A DNA stretch of 64,000 bases from CAZUNB01 sp964622235 (GTDB taxonomy: Bacteria > Patescibacteriota > Saccharimonadia > Saccharimonadales > JAGPDM01), in contig CAZUNB010000001.1 in assembly GCA_964622235.1 (NCBI GenBank), forward strand, positions 1 through 64,000. Reading direction: 5' to 3'. Under the pieces are notes generated by a model. It worked only from the letters and a program-made list of their open reading frames with translations, made no database searches and was not told the DNA's origin. Shown piece after piece: positions 26,692 to 35,845 of the stretch. Within the stretch, counting starts at the first letter, position 1. Each line of letters starts with the position of its first letter. The position numbers were made by a program, and so were the translations under genes.

Positions 26692-27789
26692 CTACCTGAG
26701 CTGGAGAGTTTCGGCAGAAAAGGTGATATTGAGTGGTTTGATCTCGACCGCTCGTTCGCCTTCGGCCACGTAACCCGCATCGTAAGCTTTAATTCCATGC
26801 TTTTCGCTGGTCTCGATAACTATCTTGGCATGTTCAGCAGGAACGTAAACCGCAAAGCCAGCGCCCATATTGAACGTGCCGTAGGCTTCTTCGTCGCTGT
26901 ATTCATTTTGCTCTTGAATAAATGATAGCACCTCCGGGACAGGCGGAAGCTTTTCAATGACATATCGTAAATCTTTAGTGTGTCGCATAATTTTGCGCCA
27001 ACCGTGTCCAGTAATGTGTGCCATGTAGTGGATTGGAACGTTTTGCTCGAACAACTCTGCGACAACACTAGGATACAAATGTGAAGCTGCCAATAATCCT
27101 TGGCCAAAAGTCTGTCCACTTGGAAGCTTAGTTTGATAACCTTCCGGCAACCCCGCAGCAATTTCACGTGCCAATGAAATTCCATTGGTTTGAATACCAG
27201 TTGATTCTAAAAAGACAATTCGATCACCAGAACTGAGCTCATCACCTAAAACCAGTCGAGATTTTGGTTCTATTAAACCAACACCCGAACCAGCTAACTC
27301 GAGTGCACCATCTACAACCATATCTTTTAAGCTTTGGGTCTCGCCCCCTCCCCAAGTTGCACCAACCAATTCGCAGGCCTGTTGCCAGCCATTAATAAGA
27401 TCACTGGCTAACTTGTTATCTTCCAACCAATCGTAGCTACTGCTCGACCAATAAGCATTAATTATCGTTGGTAGCGCACCCACAGTCACCAGGTCATTAG
27501 CAATCGTCGAAACAGTGTCAATTGCCGTCTGGCGGAAAAAAGACTCTCCTGTCTGCTCATATACGGCCTGAGTAATTAGGCTTTTTGTTCCCAAACCTTC
27601 CTGGGTCAAAGCGATATAACCTGTTGATGTCTCAGCTAAAAAGGCACTCTCACCCCGGCTAGCCGCCATTGCGCTCCAGCCGTGTTTATCGAGTTGTCCA
27701 GAAGTTGCTGCAGCAGCTTTTTGTGCCAAAACTTTAACAGGGTCAGCTGCATCGTAATTTACTGCCTTGTGATAATCATACTTTGCCAT
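26692..27789 (-). CDS. purM: Phosphoribosylformylglycinamidine cyclo-ligase (AIR synthase)
   Basis: Converts FGAM to AIR in purine synthesis using ATP. The 365-residue protein has the PurM fold markers: LTQEGLGTKSLIT (family GVGTK), IANDLVTVGALP (nucleotide-binding region), GGETQSL (family GGETAEMP), THIxGHGW-type segment (AHITGHGWRKI) and FNMGAGFAVYV near the C-terminus. It is rather divergent, and only PurD (43.8 kb) among other pathway genes is in the window, so it could be a specialised PurM-like ligase. A TATACT hexamer is 9 nt before the ATG. Confidence 0.8.
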   Translation of the reverse strand: MAKYDYHKAVNYDAADPVKVLAQKAAAATSGQLDKHGWSAMAASRGESAFLAETSTGYIALTQEGLGTKSLITQAVYEQTGESFFRQTAIDTVSTIANDLVTVGALPTIINAYWSSSSYDWLEDNKLASDLINGWQQACELVGATWGGGETQSLKDMVVDGALELAGSGVGLIEPKSRLVLGDELSSGDRIVFLESTGIQTNGISLAREIAAGLPEGYQTKLPSGQTFGQGLLAASHLYPSVVAELFEQNVPIHYMAHITGHGWRKIMRHTKDLRYVIEKLPPVPEVLSFIQEQNEYSDEEAYGTFNMGAGFAVYVPAEHAKIVIETSEKHGIKAYDAGYVAEGERAVEIKPLNITFSAETLQLR

Positions 27790-27827
27790 TTCAGTACTAG
27801 TATACCAGATTAAACTAGTATTCTAAG

Positions 27828-28067
27828 TCAGACAATTGGTCGACGCCAGAGACCAATCCCGAAATTTTTCCCAGCACACAGACTTGGTCCAATAAAATAG
27901 CGCTGAGGATTCATTTGTAACAAATTCCGAATACGGGGTGATTTTTGACATTCCTCTCTACTTACCCCATACATTGACTCAATACAAACACAGCCTTGTT
28001 CTTTCAATTGTTTAATTACAACCTTGGCATCATTTTCAACCGTACTGATGGTAGCTGTTGCAGACAT
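27828..28067 (-). CDS. Small cysteine-containing protein, unknown
   Basis: A 79-residue soluble protein. Four cysteines (QGCVCIES, REECQKS and PSLCAGK) are spaced so that they could bind metal. The start has a good ribosome site (AAGGAG with 6-nt spacing). It is divergent from the ACT-domain gene. I recognise no family. Confidence 0.6.
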   Translation of the reverse strand: MSATATISTVENDAKVVIKQLKEQGCVCIESMYGVSREECQKSPRIRNLLQMNPQRYFIGPSLCAGKNFGIGLWRRPIV

Positions 28068-28159
28068 CTGCTTCTCCTTACTTAACTAGTTCTGGTACTA
28101 TATCGCAGAAGAATACAAAAATGAAAAATATATAAGAAAACGTCAAATACATATAGTTT

Positions 28160-28177
28160 ATGTTATATTTATAACAT
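28160..28177. promoter_or_regulatory. Palindromic operator candidate at the ACT-protein start
   Basis: ATGTTATA-TT-TATAACAT, an 18-bp perfect palindrome that overlaps the A and T of the start codon at 28176. It also contains a -10-like TATATT (28164-28169), so a bound repressor would block both promoter and start. Confidence 0.5.
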
Positions 28178-28835
28178 GATCAGTGTTTCCCAAGCTTTGG
28201 AAGACGTTCTTGAACGCTCGCCTAACCTCAAAGGTTCTCTGATTGGTGGTATCTTGAACGTGACAGCCTTAGCCCGCAGGATACAGCCAGAACTCGTCGC
28301 TAGCCTACAGAAACCTGTCAGTGTCGCTAGTATTGTTATGGCTCTGAATCGGCTAGAGAAGAAGCACAAGGACTATAATATGGCCGATGTGCGCGATTAT
28401 ATCGGTGATATGACAATCAAAAGTTTAGTTACAGTAGCGAAATTCCCAAACAGTAAATACAGCCTAAATATTTCCGCAAACATTATGCAAGAAGCCCAGG
28501 ATATCGGTGCATACCTTTCGTTAGTGAAGGGCGTTCGAGAAACGACCATTATAACCGACCCAATGATGCGTTCGATGATCGATGATCAGCTTGCAACGAT
28601 TGAAGACAAGCATTTTATCGAAGGTCTGGGTGCATTAATGATTCGACTAATTGGAAAACACCATAGAACTCCAGGAATTTTTCAGTTTATGGTGCAATTA
28701 CTAGCATGGCGCGGAATTTCAATTGTTGAGATGCTTTATATCGAAGAAGACGTGGTCTTAATCGTCGATCAAACAGAGGTAGATAAAGCTTTTGAAGCCT
28801 TACGTCGTGCTAGCCAGAGCAAAGTCAACTATTGA
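28176..28835 (+). CDS. ACT-domain regulatory protein
   Basis: A 219-residue soluble protein. The C-terminal 75 residues (LGALMIRLIGKHHRTPGIF followed by LLAWRGISIVEMLYIEEDV) look like an ACT domain of the aspartate-kinase type, which binds amino acids. The N-terminal 65 residues (LNVTALARRIQPEL, SVASIVMALNRLEKK) could be a winged helix, which would make it a ligand-sensing transcription regulator. A perfect palindrome overlaps the start, consistent with autoregulation. The regulator role is inferred. Confidence 0.65.
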   Translation: MISVSQALEDVLERSPNLKGSLIGGILNVTALARRIQPELVASLQKPVSVASIVMALNRLEKKHKDYNMADVRDYIGDMTIKSLVTVAKFPNSKYSLNISANIMQEAQDIGAYLSLVKGVRETTIITDPMMRSMIDDQLATIEDKHFIEGLGALMIRLIGKHHRTPGIFQFMVQLLAWRGISIVEMLYIEEDVVLIVDQTEVDKAFEALRRASQSKVNY

Positions 28836-28870
28836 AGTTAACCAATATAATCGTTAGGCTATAAAGTGAT

Positions 28871-29260
28871 ATGGCAACAATTTTTGAAAAAATAATTGCA
28901 CGTGAAATCCTAGCACAGATTGTTTACGAAGACGAGAGAACTATCGCATTCCTCGACATAGCTCCGGTGAGCCGCGGCCACACACTGGTCGTACCAAAGA
29001 CAGTTGTTGATCAGATTGATGATCTATCAGAAAATGATTATCAGAACCTCATGCTCGTCAGCCGAAGAATTGCTCGTAATTTGCGAGTAAAACTAGCTCC
29101 ATTGCGAATTGGCCGTTTAGTGTACGGCCTCGACGTTCCACACGTCCATATTCATTTGATTCCACTTTATACTGGAAAAGAGATGCAACTTGAGAACAAG
29201 GGAGAGCCTGTCGAGAGCACCGAACTTTTAGCAACGCTTCAAGAGGTAAAAATCTCGTAG
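28871..29260 (+). CDS. HIT-family nucleotide hydrolase/transferase
   Basis: A 129-residue histidine-triad protein; family members hydrolyse AMP-lysine-like or dinucleotide substrates. The triad HVHIHLIP is intact, and FEKIIAREI, VYEDERTIAFLDIAP and SRGHTLVVPK are family-typical. The N-terminal zinc-binding cysteine of many HIT proteins (CxxCKI) is replaced by phenylalanine. It follows the ACT-domain gene by 35 nt and may share its transcript. Confidence 0.92.
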   Translation: MATIFEKIIAREILAQIVYEDERTIAFLDIAPVSRGHTLVVPKTVVDQIDDLSENDYQNLMLVSRRIARNLRVKLAPLRIGRLVYGLDVPHVHIHLIPLYTGKEMQLENKGEPVESTELLATLQEVKIS

Positions 29261-29432
29261 GATTAATATTCTTCCGTCATTTTAAATCTATCCCAACTTT
29301 GGCAGCAAGCTCAAAGAAAAACTAGATTTTATTATTATAAAAACTCATAAGAAAGTTAGACCAGATTATATAAGTCTGATTTTATACTATTTGATAGAAG
29401 GTTTTGATTAAGGATGGAGTCGTCAAGAAGCC

Positions 29433-32072
29433 TTATTCTTCAATTTTAACTAAACTGCCTTCGATAGATTCAATTTGCTTAGTAAGACGTTCAATCTGGG
29501 TGACTAGCTCAGCTAACTGAGTGCGGCTCTCTTCTATTAGTTGTGGTGGCGCCTTCTCTAAGTATTTCTTGTTCTCAAGTCTAATAGCGATATTTTTGTG
29601 CTGTTTGCTAATCTCCGACTTTTTCGTAATTAGACCAAAAAGATACTGTTTCGTCACACCAGTCGCAACATCGAGCCAACAGTTGATATCAGTCGATACT
29701 AAATGAAGTCCATGACCATCTCGAACTTCTACGACATCAGAGACCAGGGTCATACCAATAACAACATCTTTATACTCATCCAGAAACCGACTACCTTTAT
29801 GATAAAGAGTATTATCTTCGAGCTGCAACTCACTGCGAAGGTTGCGAATTTCGGAAACAATATTTATGATTTGTTCAAAACCACTAGCAGCTTGCTGATC
29901 AAAATTAACTGGAGCAACTGGCCACTGACTTGAAATTAGCAACTTGTCAGCTTGAGCTTGATTAAGGTAGCTCCACAAAGTTTCGGTCACAAAAGGCGCT
30001 AGTGGATGTGCAAGTTGTAGTACTTGACGGAAAACAGCAATTAACAGAGGTGGATTTGATTGTATCTTGCTAACCTCAACATACCAGTCAGCCAAATCAT
30101 CCCACAAAAACCGATATAATTCTGCGCCAGCATCACTCAGTCTATGGTTCTCGAATGATGCGGTAATAAGTTCAGTTGTTTGTGCTAGTTTATGCAAAAT
30201 CCAGTGATCTGCTGAAGACTGAGCAACTGCCACAGTTTGATAATCCTCACGCTGAGCCTTATTAGCGATGTAGCGTCCGACATTCCAAAGCTTGTTGCAG
30301 AAATTACGATAGCCAGCAATCTTCTCTTCATAAAGTCGACTATCGTTACCAGGTGTTTGCCCAATCAACATTGACAAACGCAGCGCATCAGCACCAAACT
30401 TATCAATCATCTCAATCGGATCAATCGTACCCTTTGGGTTACTTTTACTCATTTTTTTGCCATCGCGACTACGCACTAAGCCATGGAAGTAAACTGTTTT
30501 GAACGGTACTTGGCCTGTAGCATAGGTTGTCATCAATATCATCCTAGCGACCCAGAAAAAGATAATGTCGTAGCCAGTTTCAAGCAAAGTCGCTGGGTGA
30601 AACCGCTGGTAGTCGGGGCTTTTCTCGAGTAATTCTTGCAAGCTAACGTCTGGGTTGCGAGCTAGATCTTTGTCAAGCAAGGTTGCAAACGTCCATAGCC
30701 CTGAACTGAACCACGTATCGAGAGTATCCTCGTCTTGATGCCAATTCTCAGGGTCGTCCGGACCGCTAACTGAAACATGCGTCTCGCCGCCCTTGTACCA
30801 CACAGGAATTCTGTGGCCCCACCAAATCTGGCGACTAATGCACCAGTCGTGCAGGTTATCAATCCAGTTGTAATACGTTTTATCCATCCGCTCAGGCAAT
30901 AGAGCAATTTCTTTTTCTGCAACTACAGCTTTCATGACTTGTTTCAAGCTCATCAACTTGTCATTCCATTTGACGACCTCTTTATTGACATCGACCCACC
31001 ACTGGTTCATGATCTGTGGCTCGATAATACCTTTGCCACGTTCATTCAGACTAAGGTTATGGACATAGTCGCTTTTAGTTTCAAGTAATAATCCCATATC
31101 ACTGAGTTTTTGAACGATTTGTGGCCGTGCTTCTTCGATGCGCATGCCTGCAAATTCTTTAGCTATTGGTAAAAGCTTGCCAGTTTCGTCGATAATTTGC
31201 TGTTTATCGAGGTTGTGCCTCTCGGCAATCTCGAAATCGGTGGCATCATGCCACGGGGTGATAGTCATAGCACCGGTACCGAACTCAGGATCAGCTGCTT
31301 TGTCTTTGATCACCGTACCGGTTATTGGACCGTTAAGCCACTCCAGCTCAAAGGTTTGCCCATGTTCAAACTGTTTATAGCGCTCATCATCTGGATGAAC
31401 TACTACATATTTATCGCCAAATTTCGTCTCTGGCCGAGCCGTACTTATCTGGAATGGACCGTATTGAAGTGTATAAAGATTAGTCGTTTCTTCGCGTCTT
31501 TCGACTTCATCGTCTGATACAGTTGTCTGGAGATTTGGGTCCCAGTTAACGATTCGGTTCCCGCGGTAGATTAAGCCATCATTAAACATCTGAACAAAGA
31601 CATCGTTAACCACTCGATTCATCTCTGGCTCCATAGTGTAGCGCTCACGACTCCAGTCAACAGATGAGCCCATAGCCCTTATTTGGTTTCGAATTTGGTC
31701 ACGACTTGACTCGACGAAGCTTTGAATTTCCTCGAGAAGTTTTTCACGGCCGAGCTGCTCGCGCGGGTTTACAATACCTCGCTCCTCGATCAGTTTCTTA
31801 ATAACCACACTTTCAGTAGCAATAGCGGCGTGATCGGTACCTGGTAGCCAGAGTGCTGCCTTGCCATTCATCCGGGCATAGCGGGTGAATGCGTCTTGAA
31901 CAGCAGCACCGATACTATGGCCAACGTGTAGCACGCCGGTAGCATTGGGTGGTGGAAGCGGGATATAGAAGGTCTCGGCACCATCTCCAGGTTGAAAGGC
32001 ACCAGATTCTTCCCAGCGGCGGTAAATATCTTCTTCATACTGGGCAGGATTATAGGTTTTTGGTAAATTCAT
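29433..32072 (-). CDS. valS: Valyl-tRNA synthetase
   Basis: Charges tRNA-Val. The 879-residue class I synthetase has the ATP-binding HVGH (H49-H52, preceded by PPPNATG, typical of ValS), a CP1 editing domain (STARPET at about 210-216, GAMTITPWHDATDFE), WWGHRIPVWY, the KMSKS loop (K540-S544), an anticodon-binding domain and a C-terminal coiled coil of about 50 residues. GAGGT lies about 9 nt before the ATG. I see no T-box leader upstream (32073-32297). Confidence 0.97.
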   Translation of the reverse strand: MNLPKTYNPAQYEEDIYRRWEESGAFQPGDGAETFYIPLPPPNATGVLHVGHSIGAAVQDAFTRYARMNGKAALWLPGTDHAAIATESVVIKKLIEERGIVNPREQLGREKLLEEIQSFVESSRDQIRNQIRAMGSSVDWSRERYTMEPEMNRVVNDVFVQMFNDGLIYRGNRIVNWDPNLQTTVSDDEVERREETTNLYTLQYGPFQISTARPETKFGDKYVVVHPDDERYKQFEHGQTFELEWLNGPITGTVIKDKAADPEFGTGAMTITPWHDATDFEIAERHNLDKQQIIDETGKLLPIAKEFAGMRIEEARPQIVQKLSDMGLLLETKSDYVHNLSLNERGKGIIEPQIMNQWWVDVNKEVVKWNDKLMSLKQVMKAVVAEKEIALLPERMDKTYYNWIDNLHDWCISRQIWWGHRIPVWYKGGETHVSVSGPDDPENWHQDEDTLDTWFSSGLWTFATLLDKDLARNPDVSLQELLEKSPDYQRFHPATLLETGYDIIFFWVARMILMTTYATGQVPFKTVYFHGLVRSRDGKKMSKSNPKGTIDPIEMIDKFGADALRLSMLIGQTPGNDSRLYEEKIAGYRNFCNKLWNVGRYIANKAQREDYQTVAVAQSSADHWILHKLAQTTELITASFENHRLSDAGAELYRFLWDDLADWYVEVSKIQSNPPLLIAVFRQVLQLAHPLAPFVTETLWSYLNQAQADKLLISSQWPVAPVNFDQQAASGFEQIINIVSEIRNLRSELQLEDNTLYHKGSRFLDEYKDVVIGMTLVSDVVEVRDGHGLHLVSTDINCWLDVATGVTKQYLFGLITKKSEISKQHKNIAIRLENKKYLEKAPPQLIEESRTQLAELVTQIERLTKQIESIEGSLVKIEE

Positions 32073-32297
32073 GATTATTAGACCTCAGACTTGTCAAACT
32101 GACATAATTATATTAAAAGAAATTATAAATCAAAAAACTTCACGTGAATTGATTTTTCCGTGATTCTTGCATCCCACAACTGTTATTTATTTGAACAAAA
32201 CTTGAACAAATAGTTTCTAACATTTTTGTTTTCATGTGCAATTATACCCGACGATTCACTAAATTACCAGAAACGTGTTCGGAGCCTACTCAGGTGT

Positions 32298-33380
32298 TTA
32301 TAATGCCCAATTTGGTTTAATAATTATCGAATCCTCTGAGGTGGGTGAAATATTTAACGATAAAGCAGCGGCGGCGATCATAGCCGCGTTGTCAGTGCAA
32401 TAATGAGGATCGATGAACTGTACGCTGGTGGAAATATTTCGCATCATTTCTTCTCTCAGTAGCTTATTTGCAGCAACACCACCACCGATAATTACGCTCT
32501 TTGGTTTAAATTCCTTTTCTGCTTTTTGCATTTTTCTGATCAATATTTTAATGGCTGTCATTTGAAAGCTAGCAGCCATATCGTTAATTTGTTGTTGGTT
32601 AAGTCTTGTCGCTAACTGGTAGCTTGGAAATGTATAATCTTCCCCGATGGCTTTTTGTAGTAGTCGCAGAACGGCAGTTTTTAATCCAGAAAAGCTAAAG
32701 TCATATGGAGTATCAACTTTTGGAATTGGCAACTTGAAAGTGTCAGAATTACCGTGCTCTGCGGCTTTTGTTATTGAAGGACCGCCCGGATAAGCAAGCC
32801 CTAGCATCTTGGCAACTTTATCAAAAGCCTCACCAACAGCATCATCTCGGGTTTGTCCCAGTAGCTTAAAATTATCTACCGACTGAAACAACATAATATT
32901 GCTATGGCCACCACTAACAACGAGTGCCAAACAAGGAAACTCTGGTGGTTTTCCTTCCTTCAGCCACTGCGCTGAGGCGTGACCGATAATATGATGAACC
33001 GGAATGATAGGCTTATCGATTACCGTGGCCAGCGTTCTGGCGCTCAGTGTACCCATCAACAAGCTACCAGACAAACCAGGTCCTTTTGTAACCGCAATTG
33101 CGTCGATTTTCCGCCAAACAGGGTGCTGAGAGTCAAGCAACTCGAGAAGGGATTTATTTGTTGGTTCATCTGGAAAGGCTTTGTGTAGACTCTCGGCAAT
33201 TGTGGGTAAAATTGCTTCAAGGTGGGAACGGGAAGCTATCTCTGGAACAACACCACCATACTGTTTCTGAATATCTATCTGACTCGAAACAGCCGAGCTA
33301 AGCACTGTTGGCAGCGAATCATCACGTACAACCGCTGCAGCAGTATCGTCACAACTAGTCTCTATACCTAAAATCGTCAT
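32298..33380 (-). CDS. tsaD: tRNA N6-adenosine threonylcarbamoyltransferase
   Basis: Transfers threonylcarbamoyl to A37 of ANN-decoding tRNAs, with TsaB and TsaE. The 360-residue ASKHA-fold protein starts ILGIETSCDDTAAAV and has GGVVPEIASRSHLE, the metal-binding HHIIGHASA, VSGGHSNI and GGVAANKLLR. I start at the ATG at 33380: a TATACT hexamer lies 7 nt upstream and the family begins here; the frame's 23 extra upstream residues have no family match and would overlap the divergent promoter. Confidence 0.95.
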   Translation of the reverse strand: MTILGIETSCDDTAAAVVRDDSLPTVLSSAVSSQIDIQKQYGGVVPEIASRSHLEAILPTIAESLHKAFPDEPTNKSLLELLDSQHPVWRKIDAIAVTKGPGLSGSLLMGTLSARTLATVIDKPIIPVHHIIGHASAQWLKEGKPPEFPCLALVVSGGHSNIMLFQSVDNFKLLGQTRDDAVGEAFDKVAKMLGLAYPGGPSITKAAEHGNSDTFKLPIPKVDTPYDFSFSGLKTAVLRLLQKAIGEDYTFPSYQLATRLNQQQINDMAASFQMTAIKILIRKMQKAEKEFKPKSVIIGGGVAANKLLREEMMRNISTSVQFIDPHYCTDNAAMIAAAALSLNISPTSEDSIIIKPNWAL

Positions 33381-33387
33381 TGATGAT

Positions 33388-33393
33388 AGTATA
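33388..33393 (-). promoter_or_regulatory. Candidate -10 element of tsaD, leaderless type
   Basis: TATACT on the minus strand, 7 nt before the ATG at 33380, no Shine-Dalgarno sequence. It fixes the tsaD start. Confidence 0.55.
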
Positions 33394-33422
33394 ACCGATG
33401 GAAGATTAAACAAGGAAAAACT

Positions 33423-33740
33423 ATGGATCCATCTCAACAACAGCCACAACTTTCAGCAGAGCAAGTGCAGAGCCAACAACTAGGATTGATTATAAGTGAG
33501 TTGGCACAGCTCAAACAAATATCTACAGCAATCTGGGGCAAGGTCGATAGTGAGATTGATCAGATCCGGGCTGACCTTTCTCGGGTGAGTAGCGAAGTCA
33601 ACCAACTTGGAACTGGCATTCGAAATGTCGAAGTTAAACTCCGTGAAACTGATGGACAAATCGACCGCATCGAACGTTTCGAGACAATGCTTCGAAATAT
33701 CGAGAAGCAAATCAACAATGTCTACTCTAAAATCCGTTAG
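33423..33740 (+). CDS. Coiled-coil protein, unknown
   Basis: A 105-residue soluble protein: a glutamine-rich first 20 residues, then nearly continuous heptads (residues 25-103) suggesting a dimeric coiled coil. AAGGA precedes the ATG by 7 nt. Divergent from tsaD (43 nt between starts); its stop overlaps the stop of the broken femX copy. It may be a structural or scaffold protein; no function can be assigned. Confidence 0.7.
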   Translation: MDPSQQQPQLSAEQVQSQQLGLIISELAQLKQISTAIWGKVDSEIDQIRADLSRVSSEVNQLGTGIRNVEVKLRETDGQIDRIERFETMLRNIEKQINNVYSKIR

Positions 33741-34753
33741 CGCCGAAGCCTCTTATAGAAATTAAAGACCGAATACGATGGTCTGTCAAAAACCATATCT
33801 AGCATAGGATTATGCACTTTAATCTCACCGCCGAAGCCTTGCTTATACTTGGTAACTTTTTTAATAGTTGGGTAATCATCATCTGATGAACTAGCGCCGC
33901 CAATACTGTAATATTTAAGGTCCCTGCGCATGGCCTCTCTCATTGACTCCCACTGTACAAAGCTTGGCACTCGGAGCTTACGACCTTCGTCGTCTGTTCC
34001 TGAGAGGAGGGAGTGGGCGATTGGGCCGTAACTAACAATTAACTTACTACTGATTACCTTATCCTCTTTGCGAGCTTCGACAAGATAGGCATGCTTGAGC
34101 TTATCTGAAATATCGAACAAATTCTGATAATAATCCTTTTTAAAAATCGCAAAACCTTGTTTCTGTGCGGTAAATTCGAGTAACCGAAAAAAATCATCCA
34201 AGCCGGATTTTATATCTGGCTGGATGCTAACTTCAACGCCTTTTTTTGCGCCGTAACGAACTGAATAGCGGGTGTTTTTATCAAAACGTGCAAACACCTC
34301 ATCTTCATTGCTCAAAGGAACGATCATCTCACCACGCGGTCGAAAAGAAGCTTCGGATGTTACAAACTTTGGTACATCGCGCCAACCACCATCACTCATC
34401 ATTGAGAAATCGCCATCAACGTCTAGGCGTGAAAAAACAACTTTTCTTTGACTGTTCTTTGCGTAAAATTCTTTCAGTTTTTTACTGATAAAATTTTGTT
34501 GCTGTCTATTTGGAGCTTGTTTAAAAACTTGACAGAAAGGAATATACAGTTAGCTTCGTCTAGATGGCAGAGGGTGAGATATTGCTTGAAAACAACTCAA
34601 GACCTCATCATCTTCACGGAAAACAAACCGATGAACTTCAGATTTATACGACTGCCACTGCCCATAAAACCAGGCCTGGGTAAACATAGTGCGATCATAA
34701 ATTTCAAGAGGTCGATAGTCCTGTTCGTTTGTAATTTCATCGAGATAATACAT
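33737..34753 (-). pseudogene. FemX/FemAB-type peptidyltransferase interrupted by an in-frame TAA
   Basis: Two open segments in the same frame, 34753-34553 and 34549-33737, are separated only by TAA at 34550-34552. Joined, they make a 338-codon FemX: N-terminal MFTQAWFYGQWQSYK and AISHPLPSRRS, then, directly after the stop, LYIPFCQVFKQ, and later MIVPLSNEDEVFARFDKNTR and YYSIGGASSSDDDYP, the order seen in FemAB-type enzymes that add cross-bridge amino acids to peptidoglycan precursors. No frameshift is needed. It is divergent from an intact paralogue. Recent nonsense mutation, sequencing error or readthrough are all possible. A TAGTAT hexamer lies about 7 nt before the ATG. Confidence 0.75.
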
Positions 34754-34807
34754 CGAATGAATACTAGCAAAAAAACCATGCTACTGATAGTCAGCAGTGA
34801 TTTATGG

Positions 34808-34813
34808 CATACT
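34808..34813 (+). promoter_or_regulatory. Candidate -10 element of the intact femX
   Basis: CATACT, 7 nt before the ATG at 34821; weaker match than the other sites. Confidence 0.35.
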
Positions 34814-34820
34814 AAAGCGC

Positions 34821-35843
34821 ATGAGCTCGACACAGACAATTGATCAAATCGGTAAGGAAGATTGGAATCAGTTTGTCGCATCTACGGATAACGGCTCAAT
34901 TCACCAGACAACTATGTGGGCAGACTTTCAAAAAACTTTAAAAAACCGCGGCGAAGTTATTGGGGTTGGCTTATTAAAAAATGACAAAGTAGTCGCAACA
35001 GCATTGGCGGTTCGGATGCAAACGCGGCTGCCTAACCTATATTGGTACTACTGTGCGCGTGGGCCAGTCTATACCAGTACAGATGAAGGTAGTGAGATTT
35101 TAGCAGCACTTGAAAAAACTGTAGCTCAAAAGAGAGGAGCGTTCCTGCGCTATGACCCCTATGTTCTGAGCGATGACGAGTTTGATTACAAGACCAGTAA
35201 AACCCAGATTGCTGACAAACAAAACTTTCACCCACTCGACAGCTTACTGCTCGATATTTCACCACCAACAAACGAGATCTTTGCAAGCATGAAGAAAAGA
35301 ACCAGGTACAACATTCGCATGTCAGAAAAACACGGAGTCACGGTAAAAAGCTACGATGGTGAAAGCGCTCAGCCAAAACAAATTGATAGTTTCTATAAGC
35401 TACTAACCAGAACTGCTGATCGTGATAATTTCACTTCACACAGTAAAAGTTATTATGCTAATTTTATGAGCTCACTTGGCGCTAATGCGCAGCTATTTAT
35501 CGCATCACTTGATGATCAGCCAATTGCAGCTAGCATCTTAACGACTTTCGGTGATACTGCAATCTACTATTTTGCAGCTTCGTCTGATAAGCCTGAACAT
35601 CGTAAGATTATGCCGAATTATTTACTTCAAGCCGAAATGATACGACACGCAAAAATGAAGAATTGCACAGACTATGACCTATTTGGCATTGCGCCGGAGA
35701 ATGAGCCAAATCATAAATATGCTGGCATTGGTCACTTTAAAATGATGTTTGGTGGTCGGCGAGTCAAGTATCAAGCAGGCAAAGATATCATACTAAGCAA
35801 AGCTAAAACTAAGCTGTACTGGGCTGCAAAGCGTATACTGTAA
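34821..35843 (+). CDS. FemX/FemAB-type peptidoglycan branching peptidyltransferase
   Basis: A 340-residue double-GNAT enzyme that adds an amino acid from aminoacyl-tRNA to lipid II or its precursor. Visible are the N-terminal WNQFVAST...QTTMWADFQK segment, YYCARGPVYTS, MKKRTRYNIRMSEKHGVTV and the C-terminal YDLFGIAPENEPNHKYAGIG with FKMMFGG. I start at 34821, where a promoter hexamer abuts the ATG; the frame extends 8 codons further without support. The MurE-like gene begins 2 nt after its stop, pointing to a joint role in wall-precursor synthesis. A broken paralogue lies divergently next door. Confidence 0.85.
   Translation: MSSTQTIDQIGKEDWNQFVASTDNGSIHQTTMWADFQKTLKNRGEVIGVGLLKNDKVVATALAVRMQTRLPNLYWYYCARGPVYTSTDEGSEILAALEKTVAQKRGAFLRYDPYVLSDDEFDYKTSKTQIADKQNFHPLDSLLLDISPPTNEIFASMKKRTRYNIRMSEKHGVTVKSYDGESAQPKQIDSFYKLLTRTADRDNFTSHSKSYYANFMSSLGANAQLFIASLDDQPIAASILTTFGDTAIYYFAASSDKPEHRKIMPNYLLQAEMIRHAKMKNCTDYDLFGIAPENEPNHKYAGIGHFKMMFGGRRVKYQAGKDIILSKAKTKLYWAAKRIL
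35834..35839 (+). promoter_or_regulatory. Candidate internal -10 element for the MurE-like gene
   Basis: TATACT inside the last codons of femX, 6 nt before the ATG at 35846; no Shine-Dalgarno sequence. Confidence 0.45.
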
Positions 35844-35845
35844 CT

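Noticed and set aside
32073..32297. T-box leader of valS
   Set aside because: No specifier hairpin or TGGN antiterminator block is visible; only a TTGAACAAA direct repeat.
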